From contig CAMLGG010000237.1 of NCBI GenBank assembly GCA_946479475.1, forward strand, positions 1-8,153: a stretch of DNA of 8,153 bases, given 5' to 3'. A model generated the notes under the pieces. The model did not search any database. It saw only the letters and a program-made list of their open reading frames with translations, and was not told the DNA's origin. The first letter of the stretch is position 1. Each line of letters starts with the position of its first letter. Position numbers and translations under genes: made by a program. Source of the DNA: an uncultured Ideonella sp. Lineage in GTDB: Bacteria > Pseudomonadota > Gammaproteobacteria > Burkholderiales > Burkholderiaceae. Shown here one piece after another: positions 1-6,118 of the stretch.

Positions 1-989
1 AGCACCTGGTGACCAACCAGGCCTGCTTCGGCTGCACCATCGCCTGCGGCCGCATCAGCAAGATCGACAAGACCCACTTCACCGTGGACAACAAGCCGAA
101 GTACTGGGGCGCCTCCGGCGGCCTGGAGTACGAGGCGGCCTGGGCGCTGGGCGCCGCCAACGGGGTGAACGACCTCGAGGCGCTGCAGTACGCCAACCTG
201 CTTTGCAACGAACAGGGCATGGACCCGATCAGCTTCGGCGCCACCATAGGCGCGGTGATGGAGCTGTACGACATGGGCGTGCTCACGAAGGAACAACTGG
301 GTGTGGAGGCGCCCTTCGGATCTGCGCAGGCCCTGGCGCAGTTCGCGGAGATGACGGCCCGGGGCGAAGGCTTCGGCAAGGAGATCGGGCTGGGCAGCAA
401 GCGGCTGACCGCCAAGTACGGCCATCCGGAGCTGAGCATGAGCGTCAAGGGCCAGGAGTTCCCGGCCTACGACTCGCGCGGCATCCAGGGCATGGGCCTG
501 GCCTACGCCACGTCCAACCGCGGCGCCTGCCACCTGCGCGGCTACACGGTGGCCAGCGAGGTGCTGGGGATCCCGGTCAAGACCGACCCGCTGAGCGCCG
601 AGGGCAAGCCCGAGCTGGTCAAGGCCTTCCAGGATGCGACGGCGGCGTTCGACTCCGCCGGCGTGTGCATCTTCACCAGCTTCGCCTGGACGCTGGCCGA
701 CGTGGCGCCCCAGGTGGCCGCGGCCTGCGGCGAGGAGTTCACGCTGGAGAACATGGAGAAGATCGGCGAGCGCATCTGGAACATGGAGCGCGACTTCAAC
801 AACCGCGCCGGCCTGACCGCCAAGGACGACACCCTGCCGCCGCGGCTGCTGAACGAGCCTGCCAAGACCGGCCCCGCGAAGGGCCTGGTGAACAAGCTGC
901 CCGAGATGCTGCCGAAGTACTACGCGGCCCGCGGCTGGACGCCCGAGGGCGAGCTGACCGCCGAGACCCGATCGCGGCTGGGCCTGTGA
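1..989 (+). CDS. aorB: Tungsten-containing aldehyde:(ferredoxin) oxidoreductase catalytic subunit, C-terminal part
   Basis: Partial gene; the reading frame is open to the left edge and about 329 residues are visible. The family oxidises aldehydes to carboxylic acids with a tungsto-bispterin cofactor and one [4Fe-4S] cluster in the cytoplasm. Near the left edge CFGCTIAC gives the C-x2-C-x3-C cluster ligands (window residues 8, 11 and 15). The FDSAGVC segment supplies the conserved DxxG(L/V)C pterin-binding and fourth-cysteine motif (Cys at about window residue 222). The spacing between these motifs fits the roughly 605-residue archaeal AOR, so about 280 N-terminal residues lie outside the window. 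An FAD/NAD(P)H subunit gene starts 4 bp after the stop, as in the Aromatoleum AorABC enzyme; the symbol is inferred from that arrangement. The small Fe-S subunit (AorA) would be expected upstream. The substrate cannot be told. No frameshift or missing ligand is seen. Confidence 0.93.
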   Translation, partial: HLVTNQACFGCTIACGRISKIDKTHFTVDNKPKYWGASGGLEYEAAWALGAANGVNDLEALQYANLLCNEQGMDPISFGATIGAVMELYDMGVLTKEQLGVEAPFGSAQALAQFAEMTARGEGFGKEIGLGSKRLTAKYGHPELSMSVKGQEFPAYDSRGIQGMGLAYATSNRGACHLRGYTVASEVLGIPVKTDPLSAEGKPELVKAFQDATAAFDSAGVCIFTSFAWTLADVAPQVAAACGEEFTLENMEKIGERIWNMERDFNNRAGLTAKDDTLPPRLLNEPAKTGPAKGLVNKLPEMLPKYYAARGWTPEGELTAETRSRLGL

Positions 990-993
990 GGCG

Positions 994-2271
994 ATGAAGC
1001 ACGTCATCCTGGGCGCCGGCCCGGCCGGCGTCATCGCGGCCGAGACCATCCGCAAGCACGCGCCGCAGGACGAGGTCCTCGTCATCGGCGACGAGCCCGG
1101 CCTGCCGTACTCGCGCATGGCCATCCCCTACCTGCTGATGGGCCACATCGGCGAGGAGGGCACGCACCTGCGCCGCGGCGGCGCGGCGCACTTCGATCGC
1201 CAGTACATCACCCTGAAGCAAGGCCGGGCCACGCAGGTGGACCCGGCCGGGCGGCAGGTGATCCTGGACGACGGCAGCGGCGTGCCGTTCGACCGCTTGC
1301 TGATCGCCACCGGCTCCTCGCCCGCGACGCCGCCCGTCCCGGGCATCGAAGGGCCGGGCGTCCACCCCTGCTGGACGATGGAGGATGCGCGCGCCATCGC
1401 GGCCGCCGCCGCGCCGGGCGCGCGCGTGGTGCAGCTGGGCGCCGGCTTCATCGGCAGCATCATCATGGAGGCGCTGGCCGCGCGCGGCGTCAAGCTGGGC
1501 GTGGTCGAGATGGGCGACCGCATGGTGCCGCGCATGATGGGCCCGACAGCCGGGCGGATGATCAAGCAGTGGTGCCAGGCCAAGGGCGTGGCGGTGCACA
1601 CCGGCGCGAAGGTGGAGGAGCTGACGCGCCCGGGCCCGGAGGGCGCGCCCATCGGCCTGCGGCTGTCCACCGGCGAAGTGCTGGCGGCGGACCTCGTCAT
1701 CCGCGCCACCGGCGTCAAGCCCAACACCACCTTCCTCGAAGGCTCCGGCGTGCGCTGCCTGGCCGGCGTGCTGACCGACGAGCACATGCAGTCCAGCGTG
1801 CCCGGCATCTACGCGGCGGGCGACTGCGCCGAGGCCTTCGACAAGGTGAGCGGCACGACCATCGTCAGCGCCATCCAGCCCAACGCGGCCGAGCAGGCCC
1901 GCGTGGCGGCGCTGAACATGGTCGGCCAGCCGGTCTCGCTCAGGGGCGTCACGCAGATCAACGTGCTGGACACGATGGGCCTCATCTCCACCAGCTTCGG
2001 CAACTGGCAGGGCGTGCCGGGCGGGCAGCACGTGGAGCTCACCGATGAAGCGGCCGGCCGCCACCTGAGCCTGCAGTTCGACGGCGACCAGCTGGTCGGC
2101 TGCAACTCCGTCGGCTGGACTGAACACGTGGGCGTGATGCGAGGGCTGGTGGAGGGCCAGGTCCGGCTGGGCCCCTGGAAGGACAAGCTGCTGGATGACC
2201 CGACGCTGCTGATGGAGGCCTACCTCGCCTGCGCCCAGGCGCAGGGCGAGCGCGGCCACCTGGCCGCCTGA
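994..2271 (+). CDS. aorC: FAD-dependent NAD(P)H oxidoreductase subunit of the aldehyde oxidoreductase
   Basis: A 425-residue pyridine nucleotide-disulfide oxidoreductase-fold flavoprotein. The N-terminal GAGPAG (residues 7-12) is the FAD dinucleotide-binding loop. ATGSSP (105-110) is the second FAD contact, GAGFIG (149-154) the NAD(P)H-binding loop, ATGVKPN (238-244) the family ATG motif, and AAGDCAE (274-280) the C-terminal FAD motif. An acidic residue (E172) ends the second beta strand of the NAD domain, which usually favours NADH over NADPH. No redox-active CxxxxC pair follows the first glycine loop, so this is an electron-transfer oxidoreductase and not a disulfide reductase. Its length fits the roughly 45-kDa FAD subunit of the AorABC complex, which lets the tungsten enzyme use NAD as electron acceptor. 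ATG is 4 bp after the aorB stop with GAGG just ahead, so translation is probably coupled. A stand-alone nitrite- or rubredoxin-reductase-like role is less likely given the context. Confidence 0.88.
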   Translation: MKHVILGAGPAGVIAAETIRKHAPQDEVLVIGDEPGLPYSRMAIPYLLMGHIGEEGTHLRRGGAAHFDRQYITLKQGRATQVDPAGRQVILDDGSGVPFDRLLIATGSSPATPPVPGIEGPGVHPCWTMEDARAIAAAAAPGARVVQLGAGFIGSIIMEALAARGVKLGVVEMGDRMVPRMMGPTAGRMIKQWCQAKGVAVHTGAKVEELTRPGPEGAPIGLRLSTGEVLAADLVIRATGVKPNTTFLEGSGVRCLAGVLTDEHMQSSVPGIYAAGDCAEAFDKVSGTTIVSAIQPNAAEQARVAALNMVGQPVSLRGVTQINVLDTMGLISTSFGNWQGVPGGQHVELTDEAAGRHLSLQFDGDQLVGCNSVGWTEHVGVMRGLVEGQVRLGPWKDKLLDDPTLLMEAYLACAQAQGERGHLAA

Positions 2272-2278
2272 AGGCCCG

Positions 2279-2533
2279 ATGCGCATCACCTTCAAGCTCT
2301 ACGCCAGCCTGACCGACCACCTCCCGCCCGATCGGCGGCCTGGCAACGCCATCGAGCTCGAAGTGGCCGAGGGCGCCACGGTGGCCGAGGTGATCGCGCC
2401 CTTCAACCTGCCGCACAAGCTGGTGCACCTGGTGCTCATCAACGGCGTCTTCGTGCCGCCCGAGGAGCGCACCCGCCGCGCGTTAAAGCCGGACGACGTG
2501 CTCGCGATCTGGCCGCCGATCGCGGGCGGCTGA
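2279..2533 (+). CDS. MoaD/ThiS-family small sulfur-carrier-like protein
   Basis: An 84-residue beta-grasp (ubiquitin-like) protein. Family traits visible are the N-terminal strand MRITFKLYASL, a central GATVAEVIAPFNLP segment, the VHLVLINGVFV strand, the PDDVLAIWPPIAGG terminus and, above all, the C-terminal Gly-Gly. In MoaD and ThiS this Gly-Gly is adenylated and converted to a thiocarboxylate that donates sulfur. Within an AOR operon the likely job is building the dithiolene of the tungstopterin, either as a dedicated copy or as a replacement for housekeeping MoaD. That role is inferred. It follows aorC by 7 bp with GAAGG in the gap as ribosome binding site, and precedes the next gene by 6 bp. 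No MoaE or MoeB partner is in the window. Confidence 0.85.
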   Translation: MRITFKLYASLTDHLPPDRRPGNAIELEVAEGATVAEVIAPFNLPHKLVHLVLINGVFVPPEERTRRALKPDDVLAIWPPIAGG

Positions 2534-2539
2534 TGCCCG

Positions 2540-2845
2540 ATGACGGAGATTCCGCCGGCGTTCGAGCGCGAGCACGGCTGCACCGAGGGCGACTGGCTGC
2601 GTGAGCTGCCCGAGGCGGTCGGGCGGCACGTCCTCAAGCTCGCCGGTCCCGGCCGTGCAGAGGTGCTGCTGGAAGGCGGCGGGTCCTTGAGCCTGCGCTG
2701 GGAGGTGCTGCCCGAACGGCAGATCGCGCTCATCCGCCTGCCGCGGATGCAGGTGGGCTACGCGTTCAGCGAGGGCGTCACGGCCGAGGCGCGGGCGCAG
2801 TTCATGCGGCTGTTCGACCTGCGGATGCGGCGCGGCGGCGGCTAG
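2540..2845 (+). CDS. Uncharacterised 101-residue protein at the end of the AOR operon
   Basis: Function not recognised. The protein is small, soluble and without signal peptide or membrane segment. Visible parts are an N-terminal CTEGDWLRELPEAVGRHVL segment (single Cys14), a strand-rich middle with a LSLRWEVLP stretch, then ERQIALIRLPRMQVGYAF, and an FMRLFDLRMRRGGG terminus. It resembles, from memory only, conserved hypothetical proteins of Burkholderiales with the pattern CTE..W...LP and FM..FDL..RGGG. The position 6 bp after the MoaD-like gene argues that it is co-transcribed with the tungsten enzyme and may serve cofactor assembly, subunit maturation or redox coupling; this is inference. 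It ends in Gly-Gly-Gly like a sulfur carrier, but the rest does not look like a beta-grasp fold to me. Its stop codon overlaps the stop of the opposing acetyltransferase gene. Confidence 0.75.
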   Translation: MTEIPPAFEREHGCTEGDWLRELPEAVGRHVLKLAGPGRAEVLLEGGGSLSLRWEVLPERQIALIRLPRMQVGYAFSEGVTAEARAQFMRLFDLRMRRGGG

Positions 2846-3300
2846 CGGAGGGTCTTGCCCAGGCAGATCGCGTCGGGCCGGCCGACGTAGCGCCCGAAGT
2901 TCGGGATGGGGCGGTAGCCGTGCCGCTCGTAGAAGGCGACGGCGCGTTCATTGACCCGGCGCGTCTCCAGCCAGAGCTGGGCGTAGCCGAAGGCCAGCGC
3001 CTGCAACTCGAGGAAGGCGAGCACCGCGCTGCCCACGCCCCGCGTGCCGGGCACCGCGAACATCCGCTTCAGCTCGGCGACGCCCGGCTCCAGCGGCCGG
3101 ATCGCGCCGCAGCCCAGCGGCGTGCCGTCCTCGGCGCGGGCGATGGCGAAGCACGCCCGCTCGCCTTGGACATCCTGGACATGGAACGAGGCCTTGCCGT
3201 CGCTGCCGGTGATCCGTTGCAGGGTGAGCGAGAGCGAGGCGAGCAGTTCTTGCGCCTGCGCCGAGCTGGGGTCGGCGACCTCGACCCGGTCAGGACTCAT
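2842..3300 (-). CDS. GNAT-family N-acetyltransferase
   Basis: A 152-residue protein with the GNAT fold. The acetyl-CoA pyrophosphate loop is TRGVGSA (residues 86-92, R/Q-x-x-G-x-G/A type), following the strand ELKRMFAVPG. The C-terminal motif NERAVAFYERHGYRPI (117-132) is the usual motif B with a tyrosine. I chose the ATG at 3300 because residues upstream in the same frame are low-complexity Ser/Thr/Pro and lie inside the VOC gene. The start overlaps the end of the VOC gene by 11 bp, indicating a two-gene unit with coupled translation. The substrate is unknown; the family acetylates amines of small molecules, antibiotics or protein N-termini. The gene meets the AOR operon tail to tail with no room for an intergenic terminator. 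Confidence 0.85.
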   Translation of the reverse strand: MSPDRVEVADPSSAQAQELLASLSLTLQRITGSDGKASFHVQDVQGERACFAIARAEDGTPLGCGAIRPLEPGVAELKRMFAVPGTRGVGSAVLAFLELQALAFGYAQLWLETRRVNERAVAFYERHGYRPIPNFGRYVGRPDAICLGKTLR

Positions 3301-3691
3301 CGGCTGGCTCGTGGCAGGCGACGCAGAGCTTGTTGCCATCGGGATCGCGGAAATAGGCGCCGTAGTAGTGCTCGTGGTACTCGGGCCGCGGCCCGGGCGG
3401 GCCTTCGTCGGTGCCGCCGTGCGCGAGTGCGATCGCGTGGGCACGATCGACCGTCTCCCGGTCGCCGGCCATGAACGCGACCATCTGGCCATTGCCGGGC
3501 TGGTGGGACTGGCCGTCGTAGGGCTTGCCGATCAGCAGCAGCGGCCGCGGATCCGGGCTCGACTGCCAGCCGGCCCAGGGCCGGTCGGGCTCGCAGAAGC
3601 GCGGCCGGATGCCGAGGGCGTCCATCAGCGGGCGGTAGAACGCCAGGGCCCGCTCGAAATCGCCGACGCCGATGAAGACATGGGAAAACAA
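3290..3691 (-). CDS. VOC-family (glyoxalase/bleomycin-resistance fold) protein, TTG start
   Basis: A 133-residue VOC-superfamily protein made of two beta-alpha-beta-beta-beta modules. The first begins FSHVFIGVGDFERALAFY (His4 is the usual first metal ligand) and the second ends YFRDPDGNKLCVACHE, the family DPxGN signature. The Glu often following DPDGN as last metal ligand is replaced by Leu-Cys, so metal use may differ from glyoxalase I; a HEHYYGAYF stretch supplies other possible ligands. No ATG lies near the fold start. The TTG at 3691 is preceded by GGAGAG at proper spacing, and upstream residues are unlike the family, so I use that TTG. It leads the GNAT gene and is divergent from the DUF4440 gene. 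It could be a lyase, dioxygenase-like or binding protein; the substrate is not readable. Confidence 0.82.
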   Translation of the reverse strand: MFSHVFIGVGDFERALAFYRPLMDALGIRPRFCEPDRPWAGWQSSPDPRPLLLIGKPYDGQSHQPGNGQMVAFMAGDRETVDRAHAIALAHGGTDEGPPGPRPEYHEHYYGAYFRDPDGNKLCVACHEPADES

Positions 3692-3773
3692 GTCGCTCTC
3701 TCCTTGGCCGTGCCTTTCGCGAGGAACGGCGATTGCTGCCCTCGAGGCTTTCCACGCCACGAAGGAGCTGCTC
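3692..3773. promoter_or_regulatory. Divergent intergenic between the VOC and DUF4440 genes
   Basis: This 82-bp spacer separates two divergently read genes, so it should hold both promoters. It carries the ribosome binding sites of both: GGAGAG on the minus strand for the TTG start at 3691, and AAGGAG on the plus strand ahead of the ATG at 3774. I see no convincing -35/-10 pair or operator palindrome, which is common in such GC-rich DNA. Confidence 0.4.
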
Positions 3774-4184
3774 ATGCAACGCTTGCAGAAGGATGCCCTG
3801 AAGAACGAGATCATCGCGCTTGAGACGCGCTTCTGGGACGCCGTTCAGGCCCGCGATGCGCAGACCGCCGCCAGCCTGAGCGACGACCCCTGCATCGTCG
3901 TCGGTTCTCACGGCGTCGGCGAAATCGGCCGCGAGGCCTTCTCGCAGCTGATGAAGCAGGACAAGTGGGCCATCGCCGGCTACTCGCTGAAGGACGTGCA
4001 CGTTCGCCAGATCAGCGACGACGTGGTCGCCGTGGCCTACACCGTCGACGAGGACGGCCAGCTCGAAGGCCGGGACCTCAAGCTCAAGGCCTACGACTGC
4101 AGCGTGTGGAAGAAGGTGGGCGATCGCTGGATCTGCGTGGTGCACACCGAGACGCCGCACGGCGATCCGACGGGTCAGCACTGA
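3774..4184 (+). CDS. DUF4440 / SnoaL-like (NTF2-fold) protein
   Basis: A 136-residue NTF2-like protein. The first helix ALKNEIIALETRFWDAVQAR followed by DAQTAASLSDDPCIVV is the typical DUF4440 opening. The sheet follows with VVAVAYTVDED, LKLKAYDCSVWKKVGDRW and CVVHTETP, the family's W-x-x-x-x-x-x-W-x-x-x-x-H-x-T-P ending. Members include catalytic and ligand-binding proteins; no function can be assigned here. I chose the ATG at 3774 and not an in-frame ATG at 3672, because AAGGAG sits 6 bases before it and the extra residues would run back into the VOC gene. It is monocistronic on this strand: the opposing VOC gene ends 4 bp after its stop. Confidence 0.82.
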   Translation: MQRLQKDALKNEIIALETRFWDAVQARDAQTAASLSDDPCIVVGSHGVGEIGREAFSQLMKQDKWAIAGYSLKDVHVRQISDDVVAVAYTVDEDGQLEGRDLKLKAYDCSVWKKVGDRWICVVHTETPHGDPTGQH

Positions 4185-4188
4185 GCCG

Positions 4189-4554
4189 CTACGGCGTGTT
4201 CTGCGCTATCCGCCAGAGCACGCCGCTCGGGTCGAAGAGGGGAAAGTCCCTCATGCCCCAGGGCCGCTCGGCGGGCGGGTCGACGCGCACCCCGAACTGC
4301 TCGACCACGCCCGAGGCCATGACCTGGGCATGCCAGTCGTCGACGTTCTCGACCAGCAGGCTCATCTGGAAGTTCTTGACGAACTCGGGATGGGCGAAGG
4401 CCTGGAGCAGGAAGCTGCAATCGCCGTGATGGACATAGGCGAGATCTTCCGAGGCCCACGGGATCTCGAAACCCAGTGCCGCGTAGAAGCGCTTGCTTCG
4501 CTCGAAATCGAGAGCGGGGACGAAAGCCTTGATCTCGACGGCCTTCAGGTTCAT
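4189..4554 (-). CDS. VOC-family (bleomycin-resistance-like) protein
   Basis: A 121-residue single-domain VOC protein. It has the opening MNLKAVEIKAFVPALDFERS, then KRFYAALGFEI (first module), a central DLAYVHHGDCSFLLQ, a second module QMSLLVENVDDWHAQV, and the ending PWGMRDFPLFDPSGVLWRI with the DPSG signature. Members of this type often bind small molecules as dimers; the classical Glu after DPxG is replaced by Trp-Arg, so metal catalysis is doubtful. The ATG overlaps the stop of the preceding GNAT gene in an ATGA, and GGAAGGA lies upstream, so the two are translationally coupled. It is the last gene of the minus-strand run. It differs clearly from the other VOC protein of the window and is not a recent duplicate. 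Confidence 0.85.
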   Translation of the reverse strand: MNLKAVEIKAFVPALDFERSKRFYAALGFEIPWASEDLAYVHHGDCSFLLQAFAHPEFVKNFQMSLLVENVDDWHAQVMASGVVEQFGVRVDPPAERPWGMRDFPLFDPSGVLWRIAQNTP

Positions 4555-5057
4555 GGCAGGTCCTTCCACATGTGCACCTTGGCCTTGTAGCCGCCGGGCG
4601 TGCGGATGGCCATGGGCTCCACGCCGAAGGCGCGGAAGCCGGCCGCCTCGTAGAGCCTTTCGGCCGGGGCATTGCCCTCGGTGACGGTGAGCGTCATCAC
4701 GACGACGCCCGGGCGATTCGCGGCGTGCGCCAGGGCGGCGTCCACCAGCAGGCGCCCGAGCCCGTGGCCGCGCCACGAATCGAGCACGTACATGCCGATC
4801 AGGTGGGCCTTGTGGCAGGTCTTGGGTTTGGACGAGTACTCGACCGCCACCGTGCCGACGAGCTCGTCGCCTTCCATCGCCCCGAAGGCGATGCCCAGGC
4901 CCTGCGGATCGGCGATGCGCTGCTCCCACCACGACAGCGGCAGCGCAGCCCGCTCCTGTGGCGTGGAGGTGAAGGCATCGGGCGCATGCTCGTAGCCATG
5001 CAGCATCAGCTCGCGGTACCTGGCCGCGTGCCCGGCGGCGAGCGGGAGGATGGTCAT
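4551..5057 (-). CDS. GNAT-family N-acetyltransferase
   Basis: A 168-residue GNAT protein with all core motifs. It has the strand ELVGTVAVEYSSKPKTCHKA, the strand HLIGMYVLDSWRG leading into the acetyl-CoA loop R96-G-H-G-L-G101, helix RLLVDAALAHA, the strand VVVMTLTVTEGNAPAERLYEAAGF (motif B, Asn129 and Tyr136), and a C-terminal VHMWKDLP strand. This arrangement resembles RimI-like or YitI-like small-molecule acetyltransferases; the acceptor is unknown. The start codon lies 3 bp after the stop of the small membrane protein gene (TGAGGCATG), with the GAGG too close to act as a normal ribosome binding site, so re-initiation is likely. Its stop overlaps the VOC start by 4 bp. Confidence 0.88.
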   Translation of the reverse strand: MTILPLAAGHAARYRELMLHGYEHAPDAFTSTPQERAALPLSWWEQRIADPQGLGIAFGAMEGDELVGTVAVEYSSKPKTCHKAHLIGMYVLDSWRGHGLGRLLVDAALAHAANRPGVVVMTLTVTEGNAPAERLYEAAGFRAFGVEPMAIRTPGGYKAKVHMWKDLP

Positions 5058-5060
5058 GCC

Positions 5061-5378
5061 TCAGACGGTACCAGGGCGCAGGCGCGACAGCATCGTGAGC
5101 ACCGTCGGCCAGAAGCAGGTGTTGACGAGGTCATGCAGGCTCGCATGCCACCGCCAGTGCCCGAGGCTCATGAGATCGTCGGCCATGTCCAGCAACTCGC
5201 CGCAGACGGCGACCACCAGCACGGCCAGCCAGGGCTTCCACGACGTGCGCGGCTTGCTGCCGAGCAGCGCCACCAGGAGGAAGACCGACAGCCCGACGTA
5301 GACGTGCAGCGCATCCTTCGACAGGCCGGTGGCCGAGACGATGGCGAGCTTGATCGATTGGACGGCAGACGTGGTCAT
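5061..5378 (-). CDS. Small membrane protein, VanZ-like in layout, function unknown
   Basis: A 105-residue inner-membrane protein. Hydrophobic segments are visible at about residues 25-42 (HVYVGLSVFLLVALLG), 48-63 (WLAVLVVAVCGELLDM) and 82-98 (LVNTCFWPTVLTML). Conserved-looking polar features are H-x-Y near the first segment, GELLDMADD after the second, and HWRWHASLHDLVNT before the third. I recall similar conserved hypothetical proteins in other proteobacteria and a loose likeness to VanZ-type proteins, but no function can be named. No Shine-Dalgarno sequence precedes the ATG at 5378; instead the start forms an ATGA with the end of an upstream 28-codon ORF, suggesting coupled translation. It is followed after 3 bp by the GNAT gene. 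Confidence 0.72.
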   Translation of the reverse strand: MTTSAVQSIKLAIVSATGLSKDALHVYVGLSVFLLVALLGSKPRTSWKPWLAVLVVAVCGELLDMADDLMSLGHWRWHASLHDLVNTCFWPTVLTMLSRLRPGTV

Positions 5379-5461
5379 GCGGGCGCGGACCCGGTCACGA
5401 CAGCCTTTCGCATGAACACGCTCAGCGGATCGTCACGGTACGACCCGAGCCGGACCTTCAT
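5375..5461 (-). CDS. Possible 28-codon ORF linking DinB-like and membrane-protein genes
   Basis: An ATG one base after the DinB-like gene's stop (TGAGATG) opens a 28-codon frame. It begins MKVRLGSYRDDPLSVFMRK, ends VVTGSAPA, and its stop overlaps the next gene's ATG as ATGA. It exactly fills the only gap of any size between these two genes, and both flanking genes are joined to it by termination-reinitiation geometry. The peptide is basic, not hydrophobic, and matches nothing I know. It may be a real coupled small protein, a leader that carries ribosomes to the SD-less membrane-protein start, or chance. No strong ribosome binding site is seen. Confidence 0.3.
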   Translation of the reverse strand: MKVRLGSYRDDPLSVFMRKAVVTGSAPA

Positions 5462-5462
5462 C

Positions 5463-5963
5463 TCAGGCCGTTCGCCGGGCCGGCTCGCGGAGGTGCAGGA
5501 ACTTGGTGTACAGGTCCCGCGGCGGATTCACCGAGATCGACTTGAGCACCTGCCCGACATTGCCGCGGTGGTAGCCGCCGTGGGTCACGACGTGCAGCAG
5601 GATCTCCTCGCGCGTCATGCGACCGGCGTCGCCGTCGGTGAAGGTGAACGACAGGGCCTCCGACAGCGCGGGCTCCTCCAGGCCGCCCACGTACCGCAAG
5701 TACCAGGCATCCGTGTCGGCCACGTCGGCGCGCAGTTGCTCGAGCGAGGGCGTGTCCTTGGTGTTGGTGGCATCGAAGGGCCGCGGCTCGCCTGCCAGGT
5801 GCGCCCGGAAGATCCGGTCGACGACGTGGATGTGGTTGAGCGTCCTGATGCAGGTGTGGAGCTGGTCGGCATGCTCGGGCGCGAGCGTGGCCAGCTTGCC
5901 GAAGAGCTCTTCGTTGGCCCAGGCCTTGTGGCCGAAGAGCGACTTGAGGGTGGTCAGTGACAC
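5463..5963 (-). CDS. DinB-family four-helix metal-binding protein, GTG start
   Basis: A 166-residue DinB/YfiT-superfamily protein. Members are four-helix bundles that bind a divalent metal through three histidines, and some act as thiol-dependent transferases. Visible are the opening LFGHKAWANEELF, a first ligand region LNHIHVVDRIF (H44 or H46), and the C-terminal LLHVVTHGGYHRGNVGQVL with H124, H128 and H132 (HxxxHxxYHRG, the family hallmark). It ends PPRDLYTKFLHLREPARR. I chose the GTG at 5963, preceded by AAGGAAG at good spacing, because the residues further upstream in this frame overlap remnants of other genes and are unlike the family. E. coli-type DNA-damage induction should not be assumed from the family name. 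It is followed one base later by the 28-codon ORF. Confidence 0.87.
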   Translation of the reverse strand: MSLTTLKSLFGHKAWANEELFGKLATLAPEHADQLHTCIRTLNHIHVVDRIFRAHLAGEPRPFDATNTKDTPSLEQLRADVADTDAWYLRYVGGLEEPALSEALSFTFTDGDAGRMTREEILLHVVTHGGYHRGNVGQVLKSISVNPPRDLYTKFLHLREPARRTA

Positions 5964-6007
5964 CGTGCTTCCTTGGATTCGTCGGGTGGTCCTGCTGGCG
6001 CCGGTTG

Positions 6008-6118
6008 TCACGCCGCCGGCGTGTCCTGGCTGAACACGTTCAGCCAGCCGCCCGGACCTTGGCGCCAGAGCGACGAAATGTACCTGTGCGCCTGCGCGCC
6101 TGGCTGCCGGCTCAGGCC
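6008..6118 (-). pseudogene. C-terminal remnant of a DUF4440/SnoaL-like gene
   Basis: The minus-strand frame ending with TGA at 6010-6008 encodes AHRYISSLWRQGPGG, then WLNVFSQDTPAA. This matches the end of DUF4440 proteins (Tyr-x-x-x-Trp, Gly-x-Trp, then Q-D-T-P). The frame is closed by a stop about 45 codons upstream and has no start codon with a ribosome binding site, so only the last third of such a gene remains. It lies in a different frame from the GrpB fragment directly upstream. The 44 bases between its stop and the DinB GTG look like a normal intergenic with an intact ribosome binding site, so the remnant probably marks the former 5' neighbour of the DinB gene. Assignment rests on a short stretch. 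Confidence 0.45.

Noticed and set aside
203..997. 264-codon plus-strand frame inside the aldehyde oxidoreductase gene
   Set aside because: It is an out-of-frame shadow of a gene with intact Fe-S and pterin motifs; the translation is Arg/Gly/Pro-rich.
796..2295. 499-codon open frame on the minus strand
   Set aside because: It lies antisense to the flavoprotein subunit gene, whose cofactor motifs are intact. The translation is rich in Ala, Arg, Gly and His, typical of a shadow frame in GC-rich DNA.
2842..3492. Longer form of the first GNAT protein (start at 3492)
   Set aside because: The extra 64 residues are low-complexity and overlap the VOC gene. The ATG at 3300 starts the GNAT fold and gives a normal 11-bp operon overlap.
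4572..5960. 462-codon open frame on the plus strand
   Set aside because: It is antisense to the GNAT, membrane-protein and DinB genes, all with clear family motifs. Its own translation shows no domain and is biased in composition.
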